Shown: positions 45,300 through 53,252, numbered from the stretch's first letter. The stretch: 64,000 nucleotides of DNA from Streptomyces sp. Go-475 (GCF_003330845.1 NZ_CP026121.1:4755501-4819500), one strand, 5' to 3'. Notes: generated by a model from the sequence alone, not told the origin. Numbers and translations: made by a program.

Positions 45300-45985
45300 T
45301 TGATCTCCGTAGGGGGTGAGGCGTGGTGGTAGGTGACGGTGGCGGCCGCCTCGTCGACGACGGCCCAGGCGGGGGAGGGGCCGCGGTCCGGGGCGCAGCC
45401 GGTGACGGAGCCGACGTTGATCACGTAGCGGGCGTCCGGGGCGAGCGGGACCGGCTCGCCGAACCGTACGGGCAGGCGCTCCACCCGCACCGGGCCGGTG
45501 CCGTCGGGCCGCAGCCGGTACAGCGCGCTGCGGTGGTGGTGCCCGTGCACCAGCGCCCGCCCGGGGAAGTCCGCGTCGGCCGGGCACCACCGCCCCGGCT
45601 CCAGTTCGCGCCAGGGCAGCGGGTGGCCGTGGCAGTACAGCGCGAAGCCGGTGCGGTGCTCCAGCGGGGCGTCGAGCAGCGGGCGGCTCCAGTCGGGCAG
45701 GTCCTGGTCGGGCACCAGGGCCCGGATCCGTTCCTCCTGGTTGCCCCGCACCAGCCGTACCCCGTCCAGGAGCCGGGCGAGTTCGGGGTCCGGGTCGAAG
45801 ACGTCGGTCAGCCGGCCGCCGAACTCGTAGCCGGCGACCTCGCCTTTCCCGACGCGGCACTCGAAGACGTCGCCGAGGCAGACCACCCGGTCCACCTCCT
45901 GCTCGCGGATGCCGTCGAGGACGGCGCGCAGTCGTGCGGTGTCCCCGTGGATGTCGGTCACGACGGCGTGGCGCACCGCTCTCAC
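45296..45985 (-). CDS. Calcineurin-like metallophosphoesterase
   Basis: A 229-aa phosphoesterase with all metal motifs: VVTDIHGD (D-x-H), VVCLGDVFE (GD), VRGNQEE (GNxE), YCHGHPLP and VHGHHHRS (GHxH). It hydrolyses phosphomonoesters or diesters using two metal ions. Sitting between two ATP-grasp genes, overlapping both by 4 nt, it may remove a phosphate from an intermediate formed during biosynthesis, for example after the kinase-like step. The start is GTG at 45985. Its exact substrate is unknown. Confidence 0.82.
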   Translation of the reverse strand: MRAVRHAVVTDIHGDTARLRAVLDGIREQEVDRVVCLGDVFECRVGKGEVAGYEFGGRLTDVFDPDPELARLLDGVRLVRGNQEERIRALVPDQDLPDWSRPLLDAPLEHRTGFALYCHGHPLPWRELEPGRWCPADADFPGRALVHGHHHRSALYRLRPDGTGPVRVERLPVRFGEPVPLAPDARYVINVGSVTGCAPDRGPSPAWAVVDEAAATVTYHHASPPTEIK

Positions 45986-47184
45986 CCGCTCGTCTCGATC
46001 CGCACCCGCTCCGCCAGCGCCGCGCAGACCCGGGCGGCGTCGGCCGCGTCCGTGCCGTCGGCGATGACGTATCCGGCGCGGTCCTGCGAGCTGCGCACCG
46101 GGCGGACCCGGTCGCCGACCTCGACGTCCAGGTGGATCTCGGCGGTGGTGCCGTCGGTGTCGGGCAGGGCGATGTCCCGGACCGTGCCGGGCGGTGGGGT
46201 GAGGAAGCGGATGGCCGCTCCCCGGCGGGCGACGGGCGGGTCGGCCGGCGGCGGGAGCAGGCCGAGCGGGCAGCCCGCGGTGAGGGCCACCACGTCCAGG
46301 CCGTAGGCGCGGCGCAGCAGTTCGCGGATCTTGTCGCCGCCGATGCGGTTGTGCGACTCCAGGATCCGGGGGCCCTTGGAGGTGATCTTGACCTCGGTGT
46401 GGGCGGGGCCCTCGGTCAGGCCCACGGCGTCCAGGAAGGCCCGGACGAGCGCGGCGGTCTCCGCCAGCACGGGCGGGGGCAGGGCGCTCGGCTGGGTGTG
46501 CCCTGTCTCCACGAACGCGGTGCCGACCAGCTTGTCGGTCACCGCGAGCACGGTGTGCTTCCCGTCGTACGAGAAGCTCTCCACGCTGATCTCGGGCCCG
46601 TCGAGGTACTCCTCGGCGATCGGCCGCAGCCCGCCCGCCGCCTCGAACGCCCGCCAGACGTCCTCGGCGTCCTGCGGCCCGGCCACCTCGAAGACGGCCT
46701 GACTGCTGGTGCCCGCCGCCGGCTTGAGGATGACCGGCCCGCCCGTCGCACGGCAGAACGCGGCGAGGTCGGCCGGGTCGCGCGGGGCGGTGGTGGCCAC
46801 GGGGCCGACGCCGCGGGCGTTGAGGAGTTCCCGCATGCGCCGCTTGTCCTGCAACAGCCCCACGGTGCGCAGGGAGTTGCCGGGCAGGCCGAGCCGCTCG
46901 GCGACCGCGGCCGTCGGCAGCAGGCCCCGTTCGGTGAGCGACAGGACACGCGCGAAGGGGCGTTCGGCGTGCAGCGGCGCCAGGGCCGCGTGCAGTGCGC
47001 CGGTGTCGGCCAGGGGGGCCGCCAGTGCCGTGTCCGCCTCGGCGGCCACCGGTGGCGCCGGCTGCGCCGCGTCGTGCACGAAGACGGTGTCGATGCCCAG
47101 GGCGCGGGCAGCGCGCACCAGTTGCGGGGTGCCCGCGAGCACCGCGATACGCGGTGTCGCGGGCACCTGCTGCCCGAAGGTCAT
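45982..47184 (-). CDS. ATP-grasp ligase 1 of the phosphonate cluster
   Basis: A 400-aa carboxylate-amine ligase. PVILKPAAGTSSQAVFEV is the ATP-grasp loop, and HTEVKITSKGPRILESHNRIGG carries the metal-binding Glu and Asn plus the Arg of the active site. It is of the L-amino-acid ligase/BtrJ-like type that builds dipeptides. Two different ATP-grasp enzymes in one operon point to a peptide of two or more linkages. ATG at 47184 overlaps the glutaredoxin stop. Confidence 0.85.
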   Translation of the reverse strand: MTFGQQVPATPRIAVLAGTPQLVRAARALGIDTVFVHDAAQPAPPVAAEADTALAAPLADTGALHAALAPLHAERPFARVLSLTERGLLPTAAVAERLGLPGNSLRTVGLLQDKRRMRELLNARGVGPVATTAPRDPADLAAFCRATGGPVILKPAAGTSSQAVFEVAGPQDAEDVWRAFEAAGGLRPIAEEYLDGPEISVESFSYDGKHTVLAVTDKLVGTAFVETGHTQPSALPPPVLAETAALVRAFLDAVGLTEGPAHTEVKITSKGPRILESHNRIGGDKIRELLRRAYGLDVVALTAGCPLGLLPPPADPPVARRGAAIRFLTPPPGTVRDIALPDTDGTTAEIHLDVEVGDRVRPVRSSQDRAGYVIADGTDAADAARVCAALAERVRIETSG

Positions 47185-47486
47185 GCCACGGGCTCCGGCT
47201 GCGCCTGCGCCGCGGTCCCCGCCTCGGGCGCCACCGCCTCCGGGTCGCCGAAGCGCTCCTTGAGGTAGGCGATGATGTCGGCGTTCTCCCGCAGCTTGCC
47301 CGGGATGACCGTGGCGCCGTCCACCAGGGCCGGGATGAACTTGCTGCCCGTGGTGCGGATCAGCTCGTGCCGCTCCTCGCGCGGCTTGGGCACGTTGATG
47401 TTGACGTAGGAGACCTGGAGTTTGGTGAGCAGTTCGCGCACCGGCTTGCAGTCCGGGCAGGTCTCCCGCTGGAACAGGACGAGCAT
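47181..47486 (-). CDS. Glutaredoxin-like protein
   Basis: A 101-aa thioredoxin-fold protein: LVLFQRETCPDCKPVREL carries the active-site CPDC, and GSKFIPALVDGATVIPG has the cis-Pro segment of glutaredoxin/GST-N-like folds. It ends in an Ala/Glu/Pro-rich tail. A glutaredoxin in a phosphonate operon is unusual; it might keep a partner enzyme reduced or handle a thiol intermediate. ATG 47486 shares one base with the aminotransferase stop (TGATG). Confidence 0.8.
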   Translation of the reverse strand: MLVLFQRETCPDCKPVRELLTKLQVSYVNINVPKPREERHELIRTTGSKFIPALVDGATVIPGKLRENADIIAYLKERFGDPEAVAPEAGTAAQAQPEPVA

Positions 47487-48628
47487 CAGCGGCCCTCCTC
47501 GTGGAACGTACGGATGATCTCGCCGACGCCGGAGCCCGGCGTGAAGGTGTGGCCGAGGTCGAGCAGGGCCATCTCCAGGGCGCCGAAGATGCCGCTCAGG
47601 TCGAGGGCGTCGGCCGCGCCCACGTGCCCGACCCGGATGAGCTTGCCCTTGAGGTGGGCCTGGCCGCCGGTCATCGTGACACCGTACGAGGTGGACAGCG
47701 TCTTCAGCAGCCGGCCGGTGTCGATGCCCTCGGGCGCGAGCGCCGAGGTGATGACGTGGCTGCGCCGGTGCGGGGCCTGCACGAAGGTGCTGAACCCGAG
47801 CTTCAGCAGCCCGCGTTCGGCCGCCCTGCCCAGCACGGCGTGGCGCCCGCGGAAGGCCTCCATGCCCTCCTCGTCCAGCATCTTCAGCGACTCGTGCAGG
47901 GCGAGCAGCAGGGACACCGCGGGGGAGGAGGACGACATCGGGTAGAAGTGGCGGAGCCGCTCGAAGGACCAGTAGTAGTTCGGCCCGGTGGAGCGCTCCA
48001 CGGCCGTCCACGCCTTGTCGGACAGGGCGACGAAGGCGAGCCCCGGCGGGAGCATGAAGCCCTTGTGGGAGGCGGCGAGGACCACGTCCAGGCCCCACGC
48101 GTCCATCTCCAGCGGGTGCACCAGCAGGCCGCTGATGGCGTCCACGACCACCACCACGTCGGTGTCGCGGAAGATCCGCCCGATCGCCTCGACGTCGTTG
48201 AGGGCGCCGGTGGAGGTCTCGCTGTAGACGACGAACGCGCCCTTGATCCCGGGGTGTTCGCGGTAGGCGGCCGCGACCCGCTCGGGGTCGGCGCTGGTGC
48301 CCCAGTCGCTCTCGACGACGTGCACGACGAGGCCGTACGAGGTGCAGATCGCCTGGAAGCGTTCGCCGAAGTAGCCGTTGGAGACGACGAGGACCTCGTC
48401 GCCGGCCGAGAAGCAGTTGGCGACCGCGGCCTCCATGGCGCCGGTCCCGGAGGAGGCGATGGTGTACACGGGGGCGCTGGTGCCGAACAGCGGGGGCAGG
48501 CCGCCGCTGATCTCGTGGATCAGCTGCTCCATCTCGGTGGAGCGGTGGTGGATGATCTCGCGGGCCCCGGCCAGCAGCAGGCGCTGCGGGACTTCGGTGG
48601 GACCGGGTGTGGCCAGCCGCAGCTTCAC
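47486..48628 (-). CDS. Class V PLP-dependent aminotransferase
   Basis: A 380-aa fold-type I aminotransferase of the serine-glyoxylate/AGXT-PucG group. The start motif LATPGPTEVP, the PLP-binding Asp in VVVVDAISGLL, and the Schiff-base Lys in AASHKGFMLPPGLAF fit the family. In this cluster it most likely transaminates the keto-phosphonate made by the aldolase, as in routes to amino-phosphonates. An alternative is the 2-aminoethylphosphonate-type transaminase, which belongs to a related class V group. GTG 48628 overlaps the YjbQ stop by 4 nt. Confidence 0.85.
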   Translation of the reverse strand: MKLRLATPGPTEVPQRLLLAGAREIIHHRSTEMEQLIHEISGGLPPLFGTSAPVYTIASSGTGAMEAAVANCFSAGDEVLVVSNGYFGERFQAICTSYGLVVHVVESDWGTSADPERVAAAYREHPGIKGAFVVYSETSTGALNDVEAIGRIFRDTDVVVVVDAISGLLVHPLEMDAWGLDVVLAASHKGFMLPPGLAFVALSDKAWTAVERSTGPNYYWSFERLRHFYPMSSSSPAVSLLLALHESLKMLDEEGMEAFRGRHAVLGRAAERGLLKLGFSTFVQAPHRRSHVITSALAPEGIDTGRLLKTLSTSYGVTMTGGQAHLKGKLIRVGHVGAADALDLSGIFGALEMALLDLGHTFTPGSGVGEIIRTFHEEGR

Positions 48629-49089
48629 CGGCTGTTCTCCTTGATCGTGTCGGTGGCGGGGACGGGCGCCGCGGTCCGGGGCGCGTCGACGAAGACGCGG
48701 CGGGTGGCGGGCTTCAGGTCGAAGTCGAAGAGCACCACGCGGTGGCTCGGCGACATGGCGAGGCGGCCCTCCCGGAAGGGCACGAGCAGGCTGGTGCCGA
48801 GCAGCGACGACTTCAGGTGGGAGAAGCCGTTCGGGTCGGCGGTGGTCAGCTCGTGCAGATAGCGGCTGCCGTCGGCGGGGGACTCGGGGGCGATCCGCTC
48901 CAGCGTGCGCAGCAGGTCCTGCACCGCGCCCGGTTCGTAGCGCATGACGGTGAGCCCGATGGTGCTGCCGTGGGCGAACACCCCGGCGAGTCCGTCGCCC
49001 GTGCCGTGCTCCTGGAGGGTGGCGGCGATCCGGTCGGTGAGGTCGTAGTGGGAGTTGAGGCCGGTGCTCTCCACGGTCAGTTCGATCAC
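48625..49089 (-). CDS. YjbQ/UPF0047 family protein
   Basis: A 154-aa protein of the UPF0047 family: GVFAHGSTIGLTVMRYEP and, later, FSHLKSSLLGTSLLVPFREGRL match its two conserved blocks. Some members show thiamine-phosphate synthase or phosphatase-like side activities, but the true function of the family is not settled. Tight coupling (4-nt overlaps at both ends) to phosphonate genes implies a specific role here, perhaps on a phosphorylated intermediate. Confidence 0.82.
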   Translation of the reverse strand: MIELTVESTGLNSHYDLTDRIAATLQEHGTGDGLAGVFAHGSTIGLTVMRYEPGAVQDLLRTLERIAPESPADGSRYLHELTTADPNGFSHLKSSLLGTSLLVPFREGRLAMSPSHRVVLFDFDLKPATRRVFVDAPRTAAPVPATDTIKENSR

Positions 49090-50201
49090 GGGGCCACCTC
49101 CGCGGGCCCGGCGATCGCCGCCGGCGTGTTCCCGGCCGTGAGGTCGCCGGGGCCGGTCAGCGTCCAGGCGGGCACCCCGGCCAGGAGGTCAGTGATGCGC
49201 TCGACCTGGGCGGTGTGGGCGGCGCGGCCGTCGTCGAGGTAGTGGTGCCAGCCGGCGTTGGCGCCGTCGAAGGCCGACTCGACGTTGGCGCGCAGGACCT
49301 CGGCGTGCTCCTCACGGCTGCCGGTCAGCGGCTCGACGACGGTGTGCTCGCCGGGGCCGATGGCCGGGTGCAGGATCGCCGCGACGGGCACCCGCACCCC
49401 GACCGGGGCGCTCGGGAAGCGCTCCCGGAACGGCAGCGGGTCCACCGCGAACTTCCCCACCGGGGAGAACGCGTGGCCCTCGGCGGGCACGTAGTCGTCG
49501 CCGATGCCGGCGATCTCCTTCAGCCCCGGGTACTTGGCGACGGTGCCGTAGCCGAGGTGCGGGTAGTCGGGCCAGCCGGCCGCGACGACCGAGCCGTCGG
49601 GCAGCTCGTGCAGCACGGTCTTGTCGCCGCTGAGCACCTGGTAGCCGAAGTGCTCCACCAGCTCCAGGAGCACCGTGCTCTTGCCGGCGCCCTTGGCGCC
49701 GGTGACCAGGACGGCCTCGCCGTCCCGGTAGGCGGCGGTGGCGTGCAGCACCGCGGCGCCGGTGTTCTCCTGGTGCTTCAGCACCAGGTCGCGCACCAGC
49801 TCGACGAGGTCCATGTGCCCGCCGGCGCCCAGCGTCACGTCGATCACGCGGGCGGCGCGGTCGAAGCGGAAACGCGTGCCGGTCTTGACGCACTCCAGGT
49901 ACTCCCGGCCGTCCGCCTCGGCGCGCCGGGCCGGCACGGTGAAGAACGCGCTGGCGCTCTTGCGGAGGTAGATGTCCTCCTGCGCGGTCCCCGCAGGAGG
50001 CGCGAGGCGCTCCGGGTCGGGGGCGTGCACGCGCAGTGTGGCGACCGGCTCGCGGCCGGTCTCGTCGGGCTTGGCCTCCTCGGCGGTCAGGTGCGTGGCG
50101 AGGAAGGCCAGCGCGTCCTCGACGCCGGCACCGGGCGCCACCTCCAGGTCGAGCCGGGTGCCGTGGAAGTCCAGCCACAGGGTGGTGGGGCGGGTGGTCA
50201 C
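49086..50201 (-). CDS. HPr-kinase-like P-loop protein
   Basis: A 371-aa protein with an N-terminal domain of unknown type (residues about 1-145). A HPr kinase/phosphorylase-like P-loop domain follows: HATAAYRDGEAVLVTGAKGAGKST, then LSGDKTVLHEL. HPr kinases phosphorylate a serine hydroxyl. Here a biosynthetic role is more likely, phosphorylating the hydroxyl of a small phosphonate intermediate so that it can later be eliminated. That is an inference from context. It starts at GTG 50201, with 4-nt overlaps on both sides. Confidence 0.7.
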   Translation of the reverse strand: MTTRPTTLWLDFHGTRLDLEVAPGAGVEDALAFLATHLTAEEAKPDETGREPVATLRVHAPDPERLAPPAGTAQEDIYLRKSASAFFTVPARRAEADGREYLECVKTGTRFRFDRAARVIDVTLGAGGHMDLVELVRDLVLKHQENTGAAVLHATAAYRDGEAVLVTGAKGAGKSTVLLELVEHFGYQVLSGDKTVLHELPDGSVVAAGWPDYPHLGYGTVAKYPGLKEIAGIGDDYVPAEGHAFSPVGKFAVDPLPFRERFPSAPVGVRVPVAAILHPAIGPGEHTVVEPLTGSREEHAEVLRANVESAFDGANAGWHHYLDDGRAAHTAQVERITDLLAGVPAWTLTGPGDLTAGNTPAAIAGPAEVAP

Positions 50202-51133
50202 TGTGCGGCCTCCGCGAGTTCGCGTCCCAGGGACTCGTAGCGGTCCTGCTGTTCCAGCATCTGGGGCATGCGCTGCAGGTCGAAGATCTCCTTGAGCGGG
50301 GCGAGTTCCGGCTCCACGTTCAGCGTGGTGCCGTCCCGCATGATCCGGGTGAGGGTCTCCCGCATGGCCCGGATCGAGCTGCGCAGCGCCTGGTTGGCGT
50401 AGATCGCCATGGCGAAGCCGCGCTGCTCCAGCTCCTCGACGGTGACCTGGTTGTAGGTGGTCGGCACGACGATCACCGGCAGGTCGCCGCGGTAGGCCTC
50501 GCGGAAGGCGAAGACCTCCTCGGGGTCCTTGCGCTTGGAGTGGATGAGCAGGGCGTCGGCCCCGGCCCGCTCGTAGACGTCGGCCCGGCGCAGCGCCTCG
50601 GCCATGCCCTGCCCGGAGATCAGCGCCTCCAGGCGGGCCACCACGAGCATGTCGGTGCGGGTCTCGGTCGCGGCCCGGATCTTGCCCGCGAAGTCGTGCA
50701 GCGGGGCGAGGTCCTGGTTGCCCTCGATGAAGCTGTTGAGCTTGGGGAACTGCTTGTCCTCGATGCACACGCCGGCCACGCCGCGCGCCTCGTAGGAGCG
50801 CACCATGTGGATGACGTTGTTGACGTTGCCGAACCCGGAGTCGCAGTCGGCGAGGACGGGGATGTCCACCGCGGACGCGAGGTCGGCCGCCGCCTCCAGG
50901 CACTCGCCCATGGCGAGGATGTTGGCGTCGGGCACGCCGGCCGCGGCGGAGATCTCCAGTCCGCTGGACCAGACGACGTCGAAGCCGGCCTCCTCGGCGA
51001 GCCGCGCGCTGAGCGGGCTGTGCGAGCCCATGGCACGTGTCAGTCGCGGGGCGGCGAGCGCCGCGCGCAGCCGCTGTGCCGCGCCGGCCGGTGCCTCGTT
51101 CTGTCCCTGCTGAGACGGTCGTCTCCCGGTCAT
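50198..51133 (-). CDS. pepM: Phosphoenolpyruvate phosphomutase
   Basis: A 311-aa enzyme of the isocitrate lyase/PEP mutase superfamily. The diagnostic signature EDKQFPKLNSF (EDKxxxxxNS) separates PEP mutases from other members, and WSSGLEISAAAGVPDAN and LADCDSGFG are the expected substrate and Mg2+ segments. It rearranges PEP to phosphonopyruvate, forming the C-P bond, the entry step of nearly all phosphonate pathways. It is next to the decarboxylase and aldolase. ATG at 51133 overlaps the aldolase stop by 4 nt. Confidence 0.95.
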   Translation of the reverse strand: MTGRRPSQQGQNEAPAGAAQRLRAALAAPRLTRAMGSHSPLSARLAEEAGFDVVWSSGLEISAAAGVPDANILAMGECLEAAADLASAVDIPVLADCDSGFGNVNNVIHMVRSYEARGVAGVCIEDKQFPKLNSFIEGNQDLAPLHDFAGKIRAATETRTDMLVVARLEALISGQGMAEALRRADVYERAGADALLIHSKRKDPEEVFAFREAYRGDLPVIVVPTTYNQVTVEELEQRGFAMAIYANQALRSSIRAMRETLTRIMRDGTTLNVEPELAPLKEIFDLQRMPQMLEQQDRYESLGRELAEAAQ

Positions 51134-52155
51134 GCGTCCCCTCCGTTGGTGTGTTCGGTCTGTCCGGCGAGTTCCCGGCACACGTCCTCGACCGTCTCGT
51201 CGAGGACCTTGCGCGGCCGGGCCGCGCCGATCCGGCGCCCGACCTCCCACGGGTCGAGCCCGTGGCGGGCGCTGATCTTCTCGATGCGGTCCTGGAAGTA
51301 GAAGTGGTGGTCGTTGATCCCGGCGGCGATCTCCGCCCGGCGCACCGTCATCGGGCGCGGCAGGACCTGCTCGGCCACGTACTCGGCGGCCTCGCAGACC
51401 AGCGGCAGATCGGCGTGGGTGTCGTACTTGGGCCACGCGGTGAGGAAGGCCGCGGCCTGCTCGGTGGCGAGGTTCCCGGCGCCCCGGGCCATGGCGCACA
51501 GCGAGGCGTCCAGCCAGCTCACGCCGGCGTCCAGACCGGCGACGGCGTTGGCCGCGGCCAGGCCCAGGTTGTTGTGGGCGTGGATGCCGAGCGGTGTCGG
51601 CAGCCGCTCGGCCAGCAGCTCGATCCGCCGGCGGACGTCGTCCGGGGTGAGCGCGCCGAAGGAGTCGGCGATGTAGAAGACGTCCGGCGCCTCCCCGGCC
51701 ACCACCGCGGCGACCTCGGCCAGTTGCTCCAGGGTCGTGTAGCTGACGGCCATGAGGTTGACGCCGACCTTGAGGCCGAGCGCCCGCACGGCACGGACGT
51801 ACTCCGGGACCCCGTCGATGTTCCACGGGTAGGCGGCGATACGCACCAGGGACACCGGGCTGTCGGGCAGGTCGTCCATGGCCGTCACCGGGCACACCGT
51901 GGGGACGACCATCACGGCCAGCTCGGCGTGGGAGACGGCCGGCAGCGCCGCGAGGTACTCGGGCGTGCAGTGCGCGGAGGGGCCCGCCGTGGCACTGGAC
52001 TTGCTCCCGGAGCCGCCGCGGTAGCCGACCTCGATGACGTCGACGCGGGCGGCGTCCAGGGTGCTCACGATGGTGTGGACGTCGGTGGCGGTGAACTGCC
52101 AGTCGTTCTGGTTCCCGCCGTCGCGCAGGGTGCAGTCGAGCAGGGTGGGTTTCAC
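51130..52155 (-). CDS. HMGL-like aldolase (DmpG/RhiG type)
   Basis: A 341-aa TIM-barrel aldolase of the HMG-CoA lyase/4-hydroxy-2-oxovalerate aldolase family. LLDCTLRDGGNQNDW is the metal-binding start motif, and GIHAHNNLGLAAANAVAG contains the metal His pair. Between PEP mutase and Ppd genes, the best model is a condensation of phosphonoacetaldehyde with a 2-oxo acid. RhiG in rhizocticin biosynthesis performs exactly that with oxaloacetate. Transcribed in the operon from GTG 52155. Confidence 0.85.
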   Translation of the reverse strand: MKPTLLDCTLRDGGNQNDWQFTATDVHTIVSTLDAARVDVIEVGYRGGSGSKSSATAGPSAHCTPEYLAALPAVSHAELAVMVVPTVCPVTAMDDLPDSPVSLVRIAAYPWNIDGVPEYVRAVRALGLKVGVNLMAVSYTTLEQLAEVAAVVAGEAPDVFYIADSFGALTPDDVRRRIELLAERLPTPLGIHAHNNLGLAAANAVAGLDAGVSWLDASLCAMARGAGNLATEQAAAFLTAWPKYDTHADLPLVCEAAEYVAEQVLPRPMTVRRAEIAAGINDHHFYFQDRIEKISARHGLDPWEVGRRIGAARPRKVLDETVEDVCRELAGQTEHTNGGDA

Positions 52156-52724
52156 ACGGCTCCTTCCAGATGCGCCGCCGGGTCGGCCAGTTGGGCGCGG
52201 AAGCGCTCCACCAGCTGCTGCGGCGTCTGCTGCACGCGCTGTCCGGCGGGGTGGCTGCGGGGCTTGCAGCGGATCCTGACCAGCGTGGGTGTGCCGGTCA
52301 GGTCCAGCGCGGCCAGCTGGTCGAGGTCGTCCACGGTGTGGGCGGCGGCGTAACCGGCCGCGAGGGCCATGGCCGCCGGGTCGCCGAGGGCGACGGTGCG
52401 CTGGCCGCCGGTGCTCTCGTGGGCGCCGTTGTCGAGGACGACGTGGACGAGGTCCGGCCGGTGCTCGGCGATCATCGGCAGACAGCCCGGGTTCATGGCG
52501 AACGAGCCGTCGCCGTCCAGCACCAGCACCCGGCGGTCGGGGTGGGCCAGGGCGATGCCGAGCCCGATCGGCGCGGCCATGCCCATGGAGCCGACGAGGT
52601 AGAAGTGGTTGGCGCGATCGCGGATGTTGTACACGTCGCGCGTGATGTAACCGCAGGTCGTCACCGTCAGGGCGGTGGACTCGCGCTCCAGCAGTGCGCC
52701 CAGGGCGTCACGGATGTCCAGCAA
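52152..52724 (-). CDS. Phosphonopyruvate decarboxylase, TPP-binding subunit
   Basis: A 190-aa protein equal to the C-terminal (TPP/PP) half of phosphonopyruvate/sulfopyruvate decarboxylases. VLVLDGDGSFAMNPG is the TPP-Mg2+ motif (GDG to N), and GSMGMAAPIGLGIAL precedes it. It needs the partner encoded just upstream for activity. The start is TTG at 52724, three nt after the partner's stop. Decarboxylation of phosphonopyruvate drives the unfavourable PEP mutase equilibrium. Confidence 0.9.
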   Translation of the reverse strand: MLDIRDALGALLERESTALTVTTCGYITRDVYNIRDRANHFYLVGSMGMAAPIGLGIALAHPDRRVLVLDGDGSFAMNPGCLPMIAEHRPDLVHVVLDNGAHESTGGQRTVALGDPAAMALAAGYAAAHTVDDLDQLAALDLTGTPTLVRIRCKPRSHPAGQRVQQTPQQLVERFRAQLADPAAHLEGAV

Positions 52725-52727
52725 CGC

Positions 52728-53252
52728 TCAGATCCCTTCCCGGACGATCAGCACGGCCGTGCTCCGGCCGGAGTCGTACTGCTTGAGGAACGCCTCCGCG
52801 GAGTCCTCGGGGTGCTCGTTGTCCAGCACGGTCCAGGGGATCCCGAACACGTCGAGCAGCCGGGTGAGTTCCCGTCCGATGACGTCGTGCTCCACGGCGT
52901 CGTTGCCGTCGTGGCCGCGCCAGCTCACCACGATCGGCAGATGCACGTCGTAGATGAGGTTGAACGAGGTCAGGACGTTGAGCGAGTAGCCGAGGCCGGA
53001 GTTCTGCATGAGGACGACGGGCCTGGCTCCCGCCACGGCGAGACCGGAGGCGACGCCCAGGGCGCTGTCCTCACGTGGCGCGGGAATGTACGCGGCCGGA
53101 CATCCGGGGTCCTCCAGCAACCGGAAGAACCCCTTGAGCAGGGAACACGGTACGCCGGTGAAGTGCGAATGTCCCCGGTTCAATAAGGCGTTGAGCAAGG
53201 TTTCCGCGACGCTGGCCCCGGTTCCTGCTGTCAACGAAGGTGCAGGCAGCAC
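52728..53252 (-). CDS. Phosphonopyruvate decarboxylase, Pyr-domain subunit
   Basis: A 174-aa protein equal to the N-terminal (Pyr) half of phosphonopyruvate decarboxylase. HSHFTGVPCSLLKGF and APREDSALGVASGLAVAGARP hold the conserved catalytic Glu, and LMQNSGLGYSLN follows. With the next gene it completes a split Ppd of the ComDE/RhiEF type. GTG at 53252 is the first gene of the operon. Decarboxylation gives phosphonoacetaldehyde. Confidence 0.9.
   Translation of the reverse strand: MLPAPSLTAGTGASVAETLLNALLNRGHSHFTGVPCSLLKGFFRLLEDPGCPAAYIPAPREDSALGVASGLAVAGARPVVLMQNSGLGYSLNVLTSFNLIYDVHLPIVVSWRGHDGNDAVEHDVIGRELTRLLDVFGIPWTVLDNEHPEDSAEAFLKQYDSGRSTAVLIVREGI

Noticed and set aside
49086..50201. 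A true HPr kinase/phosphorylase for carbon catabolite control.
   Set aside because: It lies in a biosynthetic operon with 4-nt overlaps and no PTS gene nearby, and its N-terminal domain is different; a pathway role is more likely, though unproven.
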